Source of the DNA: Stromatinia cepivora
Taxonomy: Eukaryota > Ascomycota > Leotiomycetes > Helotiales > Sclerotiniaceae
Direction: 5' to 3'
NCBI GenBank assembly: GCA_014898415.1
Contig: RCTD01000035.1
Coordinates: 62,001-126,000 of the forward strand
Length of the DNA: 64,000 nt
Position numbers and translations under genes: made by a program. Positions within the stretch are counted from its first letter, which is position 1. Every line of letters begins with the position of its first letter. A model generated the notes under the pieces. That model was given only the letters and a program-made list of their open reading frames with translations. It had not been told where the DNA came from and searched no databases. Of the stretch, positions 1-10,955 are shown piece after piece.

Positions 1-282
1 TGGTACGAAAATTCGACTCTCAATTTCCAAACCCATGACTACCAACCTCAACATATTCGAGGACATGAATATAACCATTGGGATAGTGACAATTTTTATC
101 TTCAGGAGCCTTTGATTGAGACTCAGCAAAACTTACAGCAACAATATGAAATGGATTATCGTGGCAATCAATTAGTCCAACGTTCGTTACCTGGATACCG
201 GGAACTTGATGAGGGCCAGGACGGGAATGCTTCGGAAACTATCTTAATGCAAAGATTTTGGCGGCCAAACCCACAATATTGA
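1..282 (+). CDS. 3' end of an unidentified gene (partial)
   Basis: An open frame runs from the first base to a TGA at 280-282, giving the last 93 residues of a protein whose start lies outside the window. The fragment is rich in Gln, Asn, Tyr and acidic residues and has no membrane segment or obvious domain. It ends in RFWRPNPQY. An aromatic/basic terminus of the FWRPN type is one I associate from memory with some fungal proteins, but I cannot name a family from it. The frame is clean and the composition is unlike the flanking AT-rich DNA, so coding is likely. The function cannot be assigned. Confidence 0.55.
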   Translation, partial: WYENSTLNFQTHDYQPQHIRGHEYNHWDSDNFYLQEPLIETQQNLQQQYEMDYRGNQLVQRSLPGYRELDEGQDGNASETILMQRFWRPNPQY

Positions 283-1232
283 AAGGATCTAGGCCATTGT
301 ACTGTAATTTAGGAAGACTAGGTGGAGCGATATTGTGAATTCGGGGCATCTTGGGGATATTATATATATGTCCTGACGTATCGATCATGATATTTGATCA
401 GCATGTCAACAAATTCATGTAAAGAATCGAAAGATTATGACTAAATTATGTTGTACTCAATATATGAGAGAAAATTTGCCATTTACCATTTAATTACTTA
501 TAGTCATCATGTCGTCCACATTTTTTGAGCTGTGTCTTGAAAATTTTCTATTCCTATGACCCTTTGATCACAACAAAATTCTTGATTGTTGATCACCTCC
601 TATTTGATCGGAAGAAACCGCTACGAAAATAAAAACATCCTAAAATATCCGGGTTATCACTGTCATGTGATCAAATGATCCACAAGGCTGAGTTCAGTGG
701 GGCATTATCAAATCCCATTCAAAATCCCATTTTCGTTTTCAACCATTCACAAACGTCGAATTGTATATCACATTCCGATTAATCTGCTCTTCTCGGCGAC
801 CAGCTGAAGCTTGGATCATATAAACTATGACCGTGGGCGGAAATAGAACGGTGAATAAGATTAGCTCATGGTTGTTGTTTTCTACTCTGCATTATTCACA
901 CGAATACTAAGTCAACAGTCATACAAAGAAAGGTTCAGCTATTCCGTTTTTTCTTCGCTGTAATTAAATTTTTTTATTGAAACCAGCAACAAGTCTTCCG
1001 TATCTTCTTCTTCCAAGTCAAGAAGAAAAGAAATTGCTATGTCAGCCTAGCCAAGCGCTAATTTATGATATAATTTTGTTGCTATACATATCTTTTTCAA
1101 GTGAAATAAAAACTAACCCTCCATCCTACTTTGTGGCAATTGTTCAGTAACACATTCCAACATTTAAATTTTACTTCTACTTTACCTCTGCTGGTATCAC
1201 AAATCAATAGTCATAATCTACTTACATACTAG
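283..1232. other. Intergenic region upstream of alternative oxidase
   Basis: No gene is supported here. It contains the 3' flank of the preceding gene, AT-rich DNA, and the presumed AOX promoter and 5' UTR. CGG/CCG triplet pairs (609-620 and 831-851) are the only suggestive regulatory sites. Confidence 0.6.
831..851. promoter_or_regulatory. Candidate Zn2Cys6-type CGG-repeat site upstream of AOX
   Basis: A CCG at 831-833 and CGG triplets at 838-840 and 849-851 lie about 390 bp upstream of the AOX start. The two CGGs are 8 nt apart. A second inverted pair, CGG-N6-CCG, lies at 609-620. In Neurospora, AOX is induced by zinc-cluster regulators that bind paired CGG triplets, so these sites are plausible. 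The spacing is not identical to that described and no binding is shown. Confidence 0.2.
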
Positions 1233-2438
1233 ATGACTTCAATGTATGTATCAAGGATATCCAAGAGAACTCTTTCAAACCAATCAACAGCACAGCTATC
1301 AAAAGCTGTAGCTTTCTTTGCACAATCCTATGGTTTATCTTCAACAACATGTACAGCACATGTCCAATCAAGAAGAGCCTTCACATCTGGTTCTAAAATT
1401 CAGGTAAAGGGTAGAGATCTATTCCCAGAGCCTGAACATGGACAAATCAAGAAAACAGAACCAGCTTGGCCACATCCACCGTATGTCCTTCCTTTATACC
1501 TTTGACTTTCTTCAATTCCTAATCATAAACTAGCTACACCGCCGAACAAATGCGAAGCAGAGTCTACTTCGCACACCGCAAACCTCGAGACTTCTCCGAT
1601 CGTGTCGCGTTGGGCATGGTGCGTTTCCTTAGATGGTGTACGGATTTCGCCACGGGATATAAACATAATGTGGAAGAACCCAAGAAAGCATCCGATAGCA
1701 ATGCAGTTATGGCTACGAAACCATATCAAATGAGTGAACGCAAATGGTTAATTCGTTATGTGTTTTTGGAATCGGTGGCTGGGGTTCCGGGCATGGTGGC
1801 GGGTATGTTGAGACATTTGAGGAGTTTGAGGGGTTTGAAGAGGGATAATGGTTGGATTGAAACTTTGCTTGAAGAAGGTATGTTTGTTTTATTGCATATG
1901 AAACTGCTACCAGAGATCAATTGCTAACTATATTCGAATCTTAGCATACAATGAACGCATGCACCTCCTAACCTTCCTCAAAATGTACGAACCAGGCATC
2001 TTCATGCGCACCATGATCCTCGGCGCCCAAGGCGTCTTCTTCAACTCCTTCTTCCTCTGCTACCTACTCTCCCCGCGCACCTGCCACCGTTTCGTTGGCT
2101 ACCTCGAAGAAGAAGCCGTGCTCACCTACACGCTCTCCATCCAAGATCTCGAAAACGGTCACCTCCCCAAGTGGTCGGATCCCAATTCCAAAGCCCCCGA
2201 TCTGGCGATTGAGTATTGGGGTATGCCTGAAGGACAGAGGAGTATGCGGGATCTGCTCTATTATATTCGCGCGGATGAGGCGAAGCATCGCGAGGTTAAT
2301 CATACGTTGGGTAATTTGAGGCAGGATGTTGATCCGAATCCGTTTGTTAGTACGTATGGGAAGGAGGTCGGGGAGAAACCCGGGAAGGGCATTGAGAGTT
2401 TGAAACCGTCGGGGTGGGAGAGGGATGAGGTTATTTAG
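1233..2438 (+). CDS. aox: Mitochondrial alternative oxidase
   Basis: Di-iron ubiquinol oxidase of the mitochondrial inner membrane; it passes electrons from ubiquinol to oxygen, bypassing complexes III and IV. Three exons (1233-1480, 1534-1877, 1945-2438) join in frame to 361 residues, the usual fungal AOX length. The first about 60 residues form a basic, Ser/Thr-rich presequence. The hallmark di-iron motifs are present: FLES (Glu162), [10 protein letters not shown] (Glu201, His204), GYLEEEAV (about 250-256) and RADEAKH near the C-terminus. The intron donors are GTATGT and the acceptors are TAG. The family call is secure. The start is the first ATG of an ORF that supplies the expected transit peptide. 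Expression is normally induced by respiratory block or stress; candidate CGG sites lie upstream. Confidence 0.95.
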
Positions 2439-3057
2439 GGTGATGGGGTGTTTGATTTTTGAGGAGTTTGGCAGTTGGGGCTTTGGGGGGGAATAGTGTT
2501 CAAAAGGGTTGGGAAGCATGATACCACTCTACTCTATAGATGGGGACCTCGGGAGCATTATTGGCGTTTTGATTTTCGTTTCATGGAAATGTGAAGAAGA
2601 TGAGTTAGATGGATGAAATCGTTATTTACACCGATTTACATAGATACCGATTGCGAAATCAATTAATACCTGGTAAATGTTTTCTATATCTTCTATATCT
2701 TATATCAAACTTAACATGGGTATGTAATGGCGAGTGCCTCGTTAAGAATTAAAATCTTGGAAACATACAACCCTCGAGCTTATGATCGTATATTATGATG
2801 TGATAAGTTTTTTTTTTAAAAAGAAGAATAATAAAAATATCCCGGATCTTTGAAATAGCATGTGTATATACGTAAGAAATAGTATTATAAATATAATATT
2901 ATATTTTGTAACAAAAAATAAAAAGGAAATGAATATTTTTATCTTATGAATCAAGGAAGAATATAAAATACCATGATAATATCGGTATTGTAATTGGAGT
3001 CTTAAAGTGTAAAGAGCAAAAAGCAAAAAGTAGAATATAAATATAAGATATAAAGAA
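2439..3057. other. AT-rich intergenic region after AOX
   Basis: 3' flank of AOX followed by A/T-rich, low-complexity DNA leading up to the foldback element. No coding or RNA gene is seen. Confidence 0.6.
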
Positions 3058-3059
3058 TA

Positions 3060-3117
3060 AGTCTAGTACTCTATTTTCCGGCCACCCCTAATTCCGGCCA
3101 CTCTTTTACATCAAAAA
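3060..3117 (+). repeat. Left terminal inverted repeat of the foldback element
   Basis: This outer 58 bp matches the reverse complement of the right end with only a few C/T transitions in the first 50 bp. It includes the duplicated TTCCGGCCAC boxes. Confidence 0.8.
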
Positions 3118-3809
3118 ATGACGAAAATCAACCTTTATAACTCTCCTATTTATAAATATAATCCGACAAAATTCAAATCATAAATTTATTACTTTTATAA
3201 TAATAAATTCTGAAAATTTCAGATTTTTCGCGATTTTATTGATCGAGATCTTGAAAGTTGAAATTTCGATTTTCAACTTATATACGATTTATATACAAAT
3301 TTGAAAATTATTAAAACTTGAAATAACTTTTCAATAAAAATTACTAAAAATAAACTATAAATTTTTTTGGAATATTTAAATTGTAATTGATCAAATAGAT
3401 TAAGATTTCGAATTTTAAAATATATAAGAAAATTTGTATTAAAGTTTTTAGATTTTACAGGGATTAAAAATCATGATATTTTAATTAAAAGAATTTCTGT
3501 AAAAAAAAAATTTATTTGATTTGATCTATTTGATAGATTTTGATTCAAAAATCCTAAAAAAAATTTATAACTTATTTTTAATTATTTTTGTTGAAAAGTT
3601 ATTTTAAGTTTTAATAATTTTTTAAATTTATATATAAATCCTATACAAATTGAAAATTGAAAAGTTTAAACTTATAAATTTCAATGAAATCAATTATTAA
3701 AAATCTAAAATTTTCAGAGTTCATTTATAATTATATAAAGAATCTATAATTCAAATTTTATTAAATAATATTCATTAATTGTTGAATTATTAATAGATGA
3801 AAATCATGA

Positions 3810-3867
3810 TTTTTGGTGTAAAAGGGTGGCCGGAATTAGGGGTGGCCGGAAAGTAGGGTACTAGACT
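3810..3867 (-). repeat. Right terminal inverted repeat of the foldback element
   Basis: This is the mirror of the left repeat and ends in ACTAGACT before the TA at 3868-3869. It carries the same two GTGGCCGGAA boxes on this strand. Confidence 0.8.
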
Positions 3868-5381
3868 TAAAGAGTAAAGAATAAAAAGCAAAGTGCAAAG
3901 AGCAAGAGTAATACAATCTTACTAGATATAACAAATGAAGAAGAAGTAAATAGAGCTCTTACCAGATAGAATCTAGAACTTGGAACTTGGAAATATGGAG
4001 AGATTCGTGATTGGTTTGGTAAGGAGTTGGAGTGGGATATTTGATAATATGTTAAATATATTTTGTATTGGTTGTTATTTGGGGGGGGGGGGTTTTCTTG
4101 ATGCTTTTTTTTTCTTTTATTCATAAGAATAATTGTTTTTATATTTTTTATTCTGGTTCTTGAGGTTTCAAATTGGAGGTTGGAGGTTGGAGGTTGGAGG
4201 TTGGAGGTTGGAGGAGATATAATATTATATTTAGTAATGCGGCTAAGAATCACAAAGCAGAATAGGATTTTTTTAGGGGAGGGGGGAAAGTTGCTGGATT
4301 TATAGAGGGGGAGGTGAAATGGAGTGAGTGAGAATGAGGATAATTTGGAGGTGAGTGGTATGGTTTGTGGGGGGGAGGTGTATGGAATTATTGGGTGGAG
4401 TTGGAGTTTAAGGGAGGTGAGTATTTAGTTTGTGGTTATTAAGGGGGGAGCTGAGGGAGAATTGATATTGATGTTGTGAGGTTTTTATTAGGTAGGTGGG
4501 ATGTGGGAGATGTGCAGTGATGGGGTTTGCGGTATAGATTGGTTGATGAAGAAGTTTCTTCGAAAAGAGTGATTTGTCCCAAAATTGTGAAGTTAAAGGA
4601 ATTGTAGAGTGAAATCGAGGATGAAATTCTTCGGTCTGTCGAGAAATTGTTGTATGTCGTCCCTCATTTTGGATAGTCTTTATTGGTGAAAAGCCATTTA
4701 AAGCGCCGTATAAGTCGAGACCTTTGGCTTCTTATGTGTCCATAGTAATATCATTCTCTTCAGACTCCTCACATAATATGGTGGCTCAGTTGTATCTGCT
4801 CGTACAGATTTAGAGGAATGCATATGATGTCTATCAAAAATCAAAAATCTTAGTGAAAGCTGGTAATCTTATATTAATATCATTGCTATGGTGCAGTCTT
4901 TCCTATATCCAATATGTATGGGATACTATATGAGCTCCATACGTGACAAGTAAGGCACCAGCAAAATCCACGGGATATCATCGTAGTATCCGGAGTTCTC
5001 CTCTCACAAACAGGAGGTTTGGAGATTTCTTCAGTCGTAGGTGCTCTCCATATCTGATCTCGTCACTTTCCAGACAACACCAGACATCGGAATATATGCG
5101 CATCTTTTCCTCCTGTATGCAACTCCCTTCTCACTCCTCCTTCCTCCTCCCATCCCCATCGACATTCCACCTTCCAAAAACCCCTTACGCAAACCACCCA
5201 CTCACTCCATGACCAACCCCAGCATTAACCCAAGTCAAAAAGACACCACCTCCAAACAACACCCCCATTGCCATTCCCAAACGCCCCCATTAAAAGCAGA
5301 TGTAGCCTTAGACAATATACACGCATCCCCAAGAAACTTAACAAGGATATTTATTTATACGTATATATAAAAATAAATCTC
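3868..5381. other. Gene-poor region with G-rich tracts and a heptamer repeat
   Basis: No convincing gene. It holds a run of about 12 G at 4081-4092, a heptamer repeat (listed separately) and purine-rich plus-strand DNA from 4260 to 4560. Open frames of 89-128 codons are low-complexity and lack conserved features. Confidence 0.5.
4173..4214. repeat. Heptamer minisatellite TTGGAGG x6
   Basis: Six perfect tandem copies of TTGGAGG. The repeat makes the antisense frame read as Pro/Ser/Asn/Leu-rich, which is probably spurious coding. Confidence 0.9.
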
Positions 5382-5480
5382 CTACCGACGTCCCGTATGA
5401 AAATACCCCACAATTCCAATTGCAACCCCGATAATCCCAAGAACACATATGATAATGATTAGAACACCCATTACTTCCAT
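5382..5480 (-). CDS. Candidate 32-aa single-span membrane peptide
   Basis: The frame starting at the ATG at 5478-5480 encodes 32 residues: MEVMGV, a continuous hydrophobic span of about 22 Ile/Val/Leu/Gly residues, then YFHTGRR and a TAG. That layout (short outside segment, one span, basic end) matches the small membrane proteins clustered at 39.7-46.6 kb. An in-frame extension upstream runs through a GAGGAT repeat and is not credible as protein. With such a short ORF, chance cannot be excluded. The function is unknown. Confidence 0.3.
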   Translation of the reverse strand: MEVMGVLIIIICVLGIIGVAIGIVGYFHTGRR

Positions 5481-5534
5481 GTTTGCGTTTTTGGTGTGGA
5501 TGCGGATGTTATTCGTGTGTTTGTGTTTGTGTAT

Positions 5535-5564
5535 GAGGATGAGGATGAGGATGAGGATGAGGAT
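5535..5564. repeat. GAGGAT hexamer repeat x5
   Basis: Five tandem copies of GAGGAT immediately upstream of the micro-ORF that ends at 5382. Confidence 0.85.
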
Positions 5565-8500
5565 GTTGTGTAGAGCTCGAGGTAAGGCCAAGAAGCAAGC
5601 GGTGGATCGATCCACGGGAATAGAGGGGCTCTTGGCGAGGTGGGAATTGGGAATGAGGATGAGGGTTTTTTGATGAATTTTTATCGGATTTGGAGGAGGA
5701 ATCTGGAGGGCGCTTTGGAGACGGATATCAAATGATTGTACTGTTTTGTTTTGTGATTTGATATGATGAATTTCGAACGCGGAGTTCGGTATTCGGAGTA
5801 GGATATTCGTAGATGATATCGTAGTTGAAGCCGCGGCTTTAAGAAGGAATTTTAGTATGGATGTCTAACGACGACAGAGAAAAAAAATTTCTTTTATTTT
5901 ATTTTCCCATTTTTTTTATCTCCTTTTTTTACTCCTTGGTTCTATAAATTTCACGGATTATTGGATTGGGTTTGATTAATTCGTCGATTTCAGAAATATG
6001 GAGTGGAGCTGGAAGCTTTGATTCAAGTGGGAAATTGCTAATGTTGAGTGATTCAGGGTAATTTGGTCGTATATACCTTTATTTCAACTAGAGTATTGTT
6101 GGATATATATAAGTATCTTTAAGGTACGGTTTGGTAGTGAACAATGTGTGCAAGAGTTGAGTTGTTTGACTCCTCATAATTTGCCTGGTTTTTTTTTGGG
6201 TGGGGATGGGGATTATAAAGGGGCTTAGAATTCGAACTCATATCAACTCTATCAATATGAGTTACAATCATTCGTATTTTCATCCATTCATCTATTATCT
6301 ATCTATTCATTGTTCCATCCTCCTCCAACCAAAGCAATACCTCTCAAAGCAACACCCACAAAAGCCATCGATGACAACCATACAACCAACAACCAAGCTC
6401 ATGACTAACAAATATGCATATTTCGCCTTTCTCTTTCTATTTCTCTCTCAATTCTCTTCTTTCTCTTTCTTGCCTAGTAGAATAAGGAATGATCCTTCTA
6501 TAAGTATTCCAAGTGGTGAAAGGATGAAAGATAAGTATGGAAATTTCTCCATGTTACCATTTTTTGTTAGTATGGTGTTTGGATTTAGTGGATTTGGTTT
6601 GGGTTTGGGTTTGTGGAGGGAAAGGGAAAGAGAGTGAAGGATAGTATACCTGAAAAGTTCCTGGGATTATAGGGAATATGGGGATGGGTGTGTTGTGTTG
6701 GCTGTGTTGAAGTAAAGGAGGTAGAGAAAGGTGTTATCGATGAGGATGAGGTTTTTCGAGTGTGGGTGCTTTTGCGAATAGGAGAGGAACAGGAGCGGAG
6801 CCGCTGGAATACTTTCCAAGTCGTAAGACTGATGTTGAGAAGCAAACAGCACGAGGGAATTTGATGTTGAAGTGAGGAAGGAAGAGCTGGGAAAAAATGC
6901 GAAGAGATGTTATTTTGACTTGGAATTTGAAGATTTTACTCTAAATGCTGAGAGATAGTTGAGTTTCAGCACGTAGTGAGAGTGATACTTGTCGTGTAAA
7001 GTTTGTTTTGGATGGTGGTTGAATGGGTTTGGATTTTTGGGAGTGTGTATAATGAGTTTCCTTGAAGGAATCTCGAGGAAGAATTCAAGGTATTACCTTC
7101 TCAGTATACTCTGATAACTACAAGTTTTGTCAACATTCCACGTCTGATTTGTTAGTCATACCTGTGACTTCAAGAATATCAGTCTGTTTGAGCAGTCACT
7201 CCATTCACTCTAAAATGACGCTTAACCAGTCAACTTCTATTTCTAATAACCCCAAAACGCGCGGAATGCGTATTATTTTCAACTGCAGATAATATTCCTT
7301 CTCCTCCTTCTTCTTCTTCTTCTTCTTCTTCTTCTTCTTCTTCTTCTTCTTCTTCTTCTTCTTCTTCTTCTTCTTCTTCTTCTTCTTCTTCTTCTTCTTC
7401 TTCTTCTTCTTCTTCTTCTTCTTCTTCTTCTTCACCAAATCACAAATACAAAAAAATCAACCAACTCCATCCATCCATCCATTTTCCCCAATTCTCTCTC
7501 CAACCAAAAGCAAAAACACCAGGCCCGCGAAACCTACAGTACGAAAAGCTGAATAGCTCACCACAGGGTCTTCTGCAGACCGTACGGAGAATTCATACTC
7601 AACAGTTCGAAACCCCCTTTTCTCTCCTCCAATCACTTCCGTATCGGCTTCCATATACCATGATAAACGCAAGTGGGATCGCATACAAGTACCGATATTG
7701 CTAGAGCAGAACAACAATAATGTATCCATTCATCTTGCTGTTTTTCTGTCAATTTTTCATTGCATCTGAGTTTATAGGAGGGATGGATGATATCCCTGAA
7801 AACCTTGTTCTGGAATGCGTGATATTGGTGGAGATAAATTCGAGTTCACCAGTTCTAAGATGTGAAGTGATATGAAGCTCAGAACTCAGTTCGCAGTAAT
7901 AACTTTCGAAATCATGAAGTCGGTAGTTTTATTAGGTAGTGGGGAGAGATAGTAGACCAACTATACTTTTAAATATCGAGGAGAGCAAATCGACGGAGAT
8001 GGTAGATGATAAACGGTAGACTGTATATGTGTGGGTGGAAACTCTCATGAAAGCAGAGTGCTGAATCTGCGTGGAGTGCTTTTAGTATCTCCAAGTAGTA
8101 AGGCCCAGAAACCTTGAGAAAACCTCCCAACTACCTTAAAACAACCTACGAGTCTACCAAGTATGCAGCTCTGACTCCCACTTAATTTCTACCCCGACTC
8201 TAAAAATCTACTACACCCAAAATATTTCCCTAAATTAACACCACATTTGCACCTCTGCAGCATCTCATCCACATCTCCTCCTCTCTTATAGATTTGTACT
8301 CTTAAATCTCGAAGATATATTAGAATTCCACATCTTTGTATCTTTGTATTTGTGTACAGAGAACCATAAAAGCCAATTCAATAACATCAACGCGTGCAAG
8401 TAGTCGAGCCTCGAGCTTCGAGTACTTGCTAAAAACAGGTATTTCTCTCTAACAAACCAGCAAAACCAAAATAGAGGGGGTTTCGACTTTGTTATTCCAT

Positions 8501-10009
8501 CTATCCAACCCCCCCCTCCCCCCCCCCCGGCAACTTCTCTCGTCATCAAACCACTTAACCCGCTCATTTCCATCTCACCATCCAATCCCCGCGACCCCAT
8601 ACACATGCCATACCAAGAGAAGAAAAGCAAACACATCACACTCCTTAGCACCCAGCACCCCAGCTCCCCAAATCCCACCCGCTAAACCCGACAACAGGAG
8701 CACTAGCACTTATCCCACTCTATCCATTCTACACCTCCTTTTCTAACTGTTATACCACCTGTACACTAAATAGACAATAGCTGCCAAAGGTCGCGGCTCC
8801 CGCGATACTTTCACTAATGATGACTTCTGTTGACATTTTTTATATCTTGCTGTTGGTGTTGGTGTGGTGCTCTTTTGGAGGTTAGAGGGGTTTTGAGGGT
8901 TATTTGTGTGAATGGGATGAGAGTGATGAGGGGGGAATAACTGCCTGGAATGGGTTTGTGGATGTAGGGATGTGATTGATGTGATGAGTGAGATTGAGGT
9001 CGAGGTCGAGGTCGGGATCGGGATCGGGATGTGGTGTGCTGTGAAGTAAATGCAGAGAAAGCTAGACGTTGCGTGGAGACGAAGGAAGAACCTAGAGGAA
9101 TCACCATGTCGTACTTTCGAAATCGTGAAGATGTAGTTTTGCAAGTTGAAGAGTTAAGGAGCAAAAGGATTAAAGCCGTTCATTGTAAAATCTCGAATAT
9201 TAGTTGAATTTGACTTGTACTATTTATTGACGATGTCTGCAATATCTTTAAGTCCACGTTGCGGGGGATTCCAGCAACCTTCAAGGGGACGATCTTCCTA
9301 CTATCCTCGATAACTATTGCTCTGACTCGAAAATTCTAAGTGCAATATATGACACTTATCTATGACTCGAGGAAAAATCATTTATACTGAGTAATCATAT
9401 CATTCGTTCACTGGAATATAACTTTACCCAAAGCCCCTTGACACCGCTGCACGTTATATCTTTTTCAAGAATTCTCTTCTCGAACCGATATCTGTCGTTG
9501 ATGAGTGATGATTCAGAATCGAATATGAACTCTCATTTTTCTCATTCTACGTTGTCATGCACTTCTCCTACATCAAAATCATCCCGCAAGTCCAAAAACA
9601 TTCCCCCAACCCCCAACCATTAAGAAATCAACCATTCCCCTTCCATGAACAATATCCCTTTCGAAATCATTTAAAGCATAGGAGGTGAAAAAAATATGAC
9701 GACACCATAAACATTCCACAAACTTTTGTTGCACACAAGAAACTATTTACTAGAAAGAAAAAGAGAAAGACGGTGAGGTTAGTTTTATGTATGGCATGAA
9801 TCGAAGGGAATTTTCACTGGAGCTTTCGTTAGGATTACAGCAGAACTACTGCTCGATTAGTAGGTGGATAGATAGGTAGATAGATAGATATGTAATAGTA
9901 TAATAATCCCCTCTCATTATAGTCATGACTGAATGTATATGTAAATAATATAGATATATGGTCTCCATATCTAACCACATATGAACCTATCAATTGTATA
10001 TGCAAGAAA
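5565..10009. other. Long gene-poor accessory stretch
   Basis: No gene can be supported. Weak items: a plus-strand frame at 6371-6637 with a hydrophobic, signal-like start and a Phe/Gly-rich end; a minus-strand frame at 7457-7729 with one hydrophobic segment near its end; and a 28-codon minus-strand ORF at 8750-8836 with a hydrophobic C-terminal half. Simple repeats and long purine/pyrimidine-skewed tracts dominate, including a C-rich run at about 8509-8529. Confidence 0.45.
7307..7433. repeat. CTT/AAG trinucleotide microsatellite
   Basis: About 127 bp of nearly uninterrupted CTT repeats (roughly 42 copies). On the minus strand this reads as poly-Lys, an artefact. Confidence 0.95.
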
Positions 10010-10270
10010 TTAAACTCTTCCCTTCCTCAATTTCGTATAGTAAGTATAATCTCCTTCTGTAATCTTTCCAATATAATAGCACCACTGCTGATATGAAACC
10101 CAAAACGCCGTGCTAATGAATTCCAAATGCTGTATCCAAATTATTCTTTTCTCGTAGTTTCTCGTTTGTGTATAGGAGGTGGTGCTTGGGAGATTCGACA
10201 ATGACAATGCTAGCGCTAAATCGATTTCAGACTCGTAATTTCGTGGGAGATATTTTGGATCGGGATACAT
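10010..10270 (-). CDS. Hypothetical 86-aa ORF with UIM-like segment
   Basis: This ORF opens at the ATG at 10268-10270, downstream of the PEX4-like gene on the same strand. It encodes 86 residues. Residues about 15-24 (EIDLALALSLS) satisfy the LxxALxxS core of a ubiquitin-interacting motif preceded by acidic residues. The rest is Tyr/Arg-rich without domains. Proximity to an E2 enzyme makes the motif tempting, but the match is short and could be chance. It could also be 3' UTR of the E2 gene. Confidence 0.25.
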   Translation of the reverse strand: MYPDPKYLPRNYESEIDLALALSLSNLPSTTSYTQTRNYEKRIIWIQHLEFISTAFWVSYQQWCYYIGKITEGDYTYYTKLRKGRV

Positions 10271-10445
10271 CCGTAGGTAAGTTGCATGCTGTCGTGATGT
10301 ATGCGCATCAGCTGTACAATTTGCTATTCCCTCACGTCAAATATCCGCATATTTCTTTCCGCTTGATATTGACCCCCTGTCCTTTCTACCATCCCCCCCA
10401 ATCGTCTACCCTTTTTCCACTCTCTATCCGCCCCCTCCTCCAAAC

Positions 10446-10955
10446 CTACACATCCTCCAACACCCCCTCAAACCTCTCCTCCCCACACCACCAACCCACC
10501 AACGCCCTCGCACCAAGCGTATCCCCCATCCCCCTCAACCTAGCAACCTCCACATTCAACGGACTCGTCTCATCCCCACCCCCCGCAACCAGCGCCCCCA
10601 CACACTCCAACGCGCCGACCACCCCTAAAACCGGCGTCCACTTATCAGCCAAAACATCCAAGCAAATCTCCCCCGTCTCCCATTTAACATTCGGATGACA
10701 GATGCGCGTTACGAATTTGATTTTGGGGGCGCCGATGGGATAGTTGGGGGGGAGGGAGATGGAGAGGAGCCAGCGGCCGTTGAGGTAGCCGAGGGAGGGG
10801 GGGGAGGAGGAGGGACACTGCAGGATGGCAGAGAGGGTGAGGAGGGAGGAGGGGGAGGGGGTGAGTGAGACGATGCCCGTTTGCGTGGGGGAGGGGGGGG
10901 AGTTGTTGTAGGCGGTGAGTTCGGTGAGGATTCTTTTGGTGGGGGAGCGAGACAT
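10446..10955 (-). CDS. pex4: Ubiquitin-conjugating enzyme E2, peroxin-4 type
   Basis: Single-exon E2 of 169 residues. The UBC fold is recognisable: NGRWLLSISLPPNYPIGAPKI (about 59-79), the HPN motif at 87-89 and the catalytic Cys98 in TGEICLDVL. SPLN (131-134) and RGMGD...GARALV follow, as expected of the Pex4 branch. Pex4 monoubiquitinates the PTS1 receptor Pex5 at the peroxisomal membrane so that it can be recycled. The N-terminus (TKRILTELTAY) is a typical E2 first helix, which supports this start. The coding strand is C-rich in its first half and G-rich in its second half, giving Pro/Ser-rich and Gly-rich surface loops. The E2 identity is firm; the Pex4 subclass is likely. Confidence 0.85.
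   Translation of the reverse strand: MSRSPTKRILTELTAYNNSPPSPTQTGIVSLTPSPSSLLTLSAILQCPSSSPPSLGYLNGRWLLSISLPPNYPIGAPKIKFVTRICHPNVKWETGEICLDVLADKWTPVLGVVGALECVGALVAGGGDETSPLNVEVARLRGMGDTLGARALVGWWCGEERFEGVLEDV

Larger units (their letters stand above)
3060..3867. mobile_element. Foldback (long inverted repeat) non-autonomous transposable element
   Basis: An 808-bp AT-rich element bounded by TA on both sides (3058-3059 and 3868-3869), which fits a TA target-site duplication. The ends match as inverted repeats starting AGTCTAGTAC. Each terminus carries two copies of TTCCGGCCAC about 16 bp apart. The similarity continues inwards for roughly 300-350 bp per arm: for example, left sequence around 3300-3365 matches the reverse complement of 3558-3625. 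Nearly the whole element is therefore one imperfect palindrome with its axis near 3463. No ORF longer than background is present, so it must depend on a transposase elsewhere. TA duplication suggests Tc1/mariner-type mobilisation. The differences in the outermost 50 bp are C/T transitions. Confidence 0.8.

Noticed and set aside
7205..7438. Minus-strand poly-Lys ORF
   Set aside because: Created by the CTT microsatellite; no credible protein.
7457..7729. 90-codon minus-strand ORF with one hydrophobic segment
   Set aside because: Only a weak span near the end and no conserved feature; lies in low-complexity accessory DNA.
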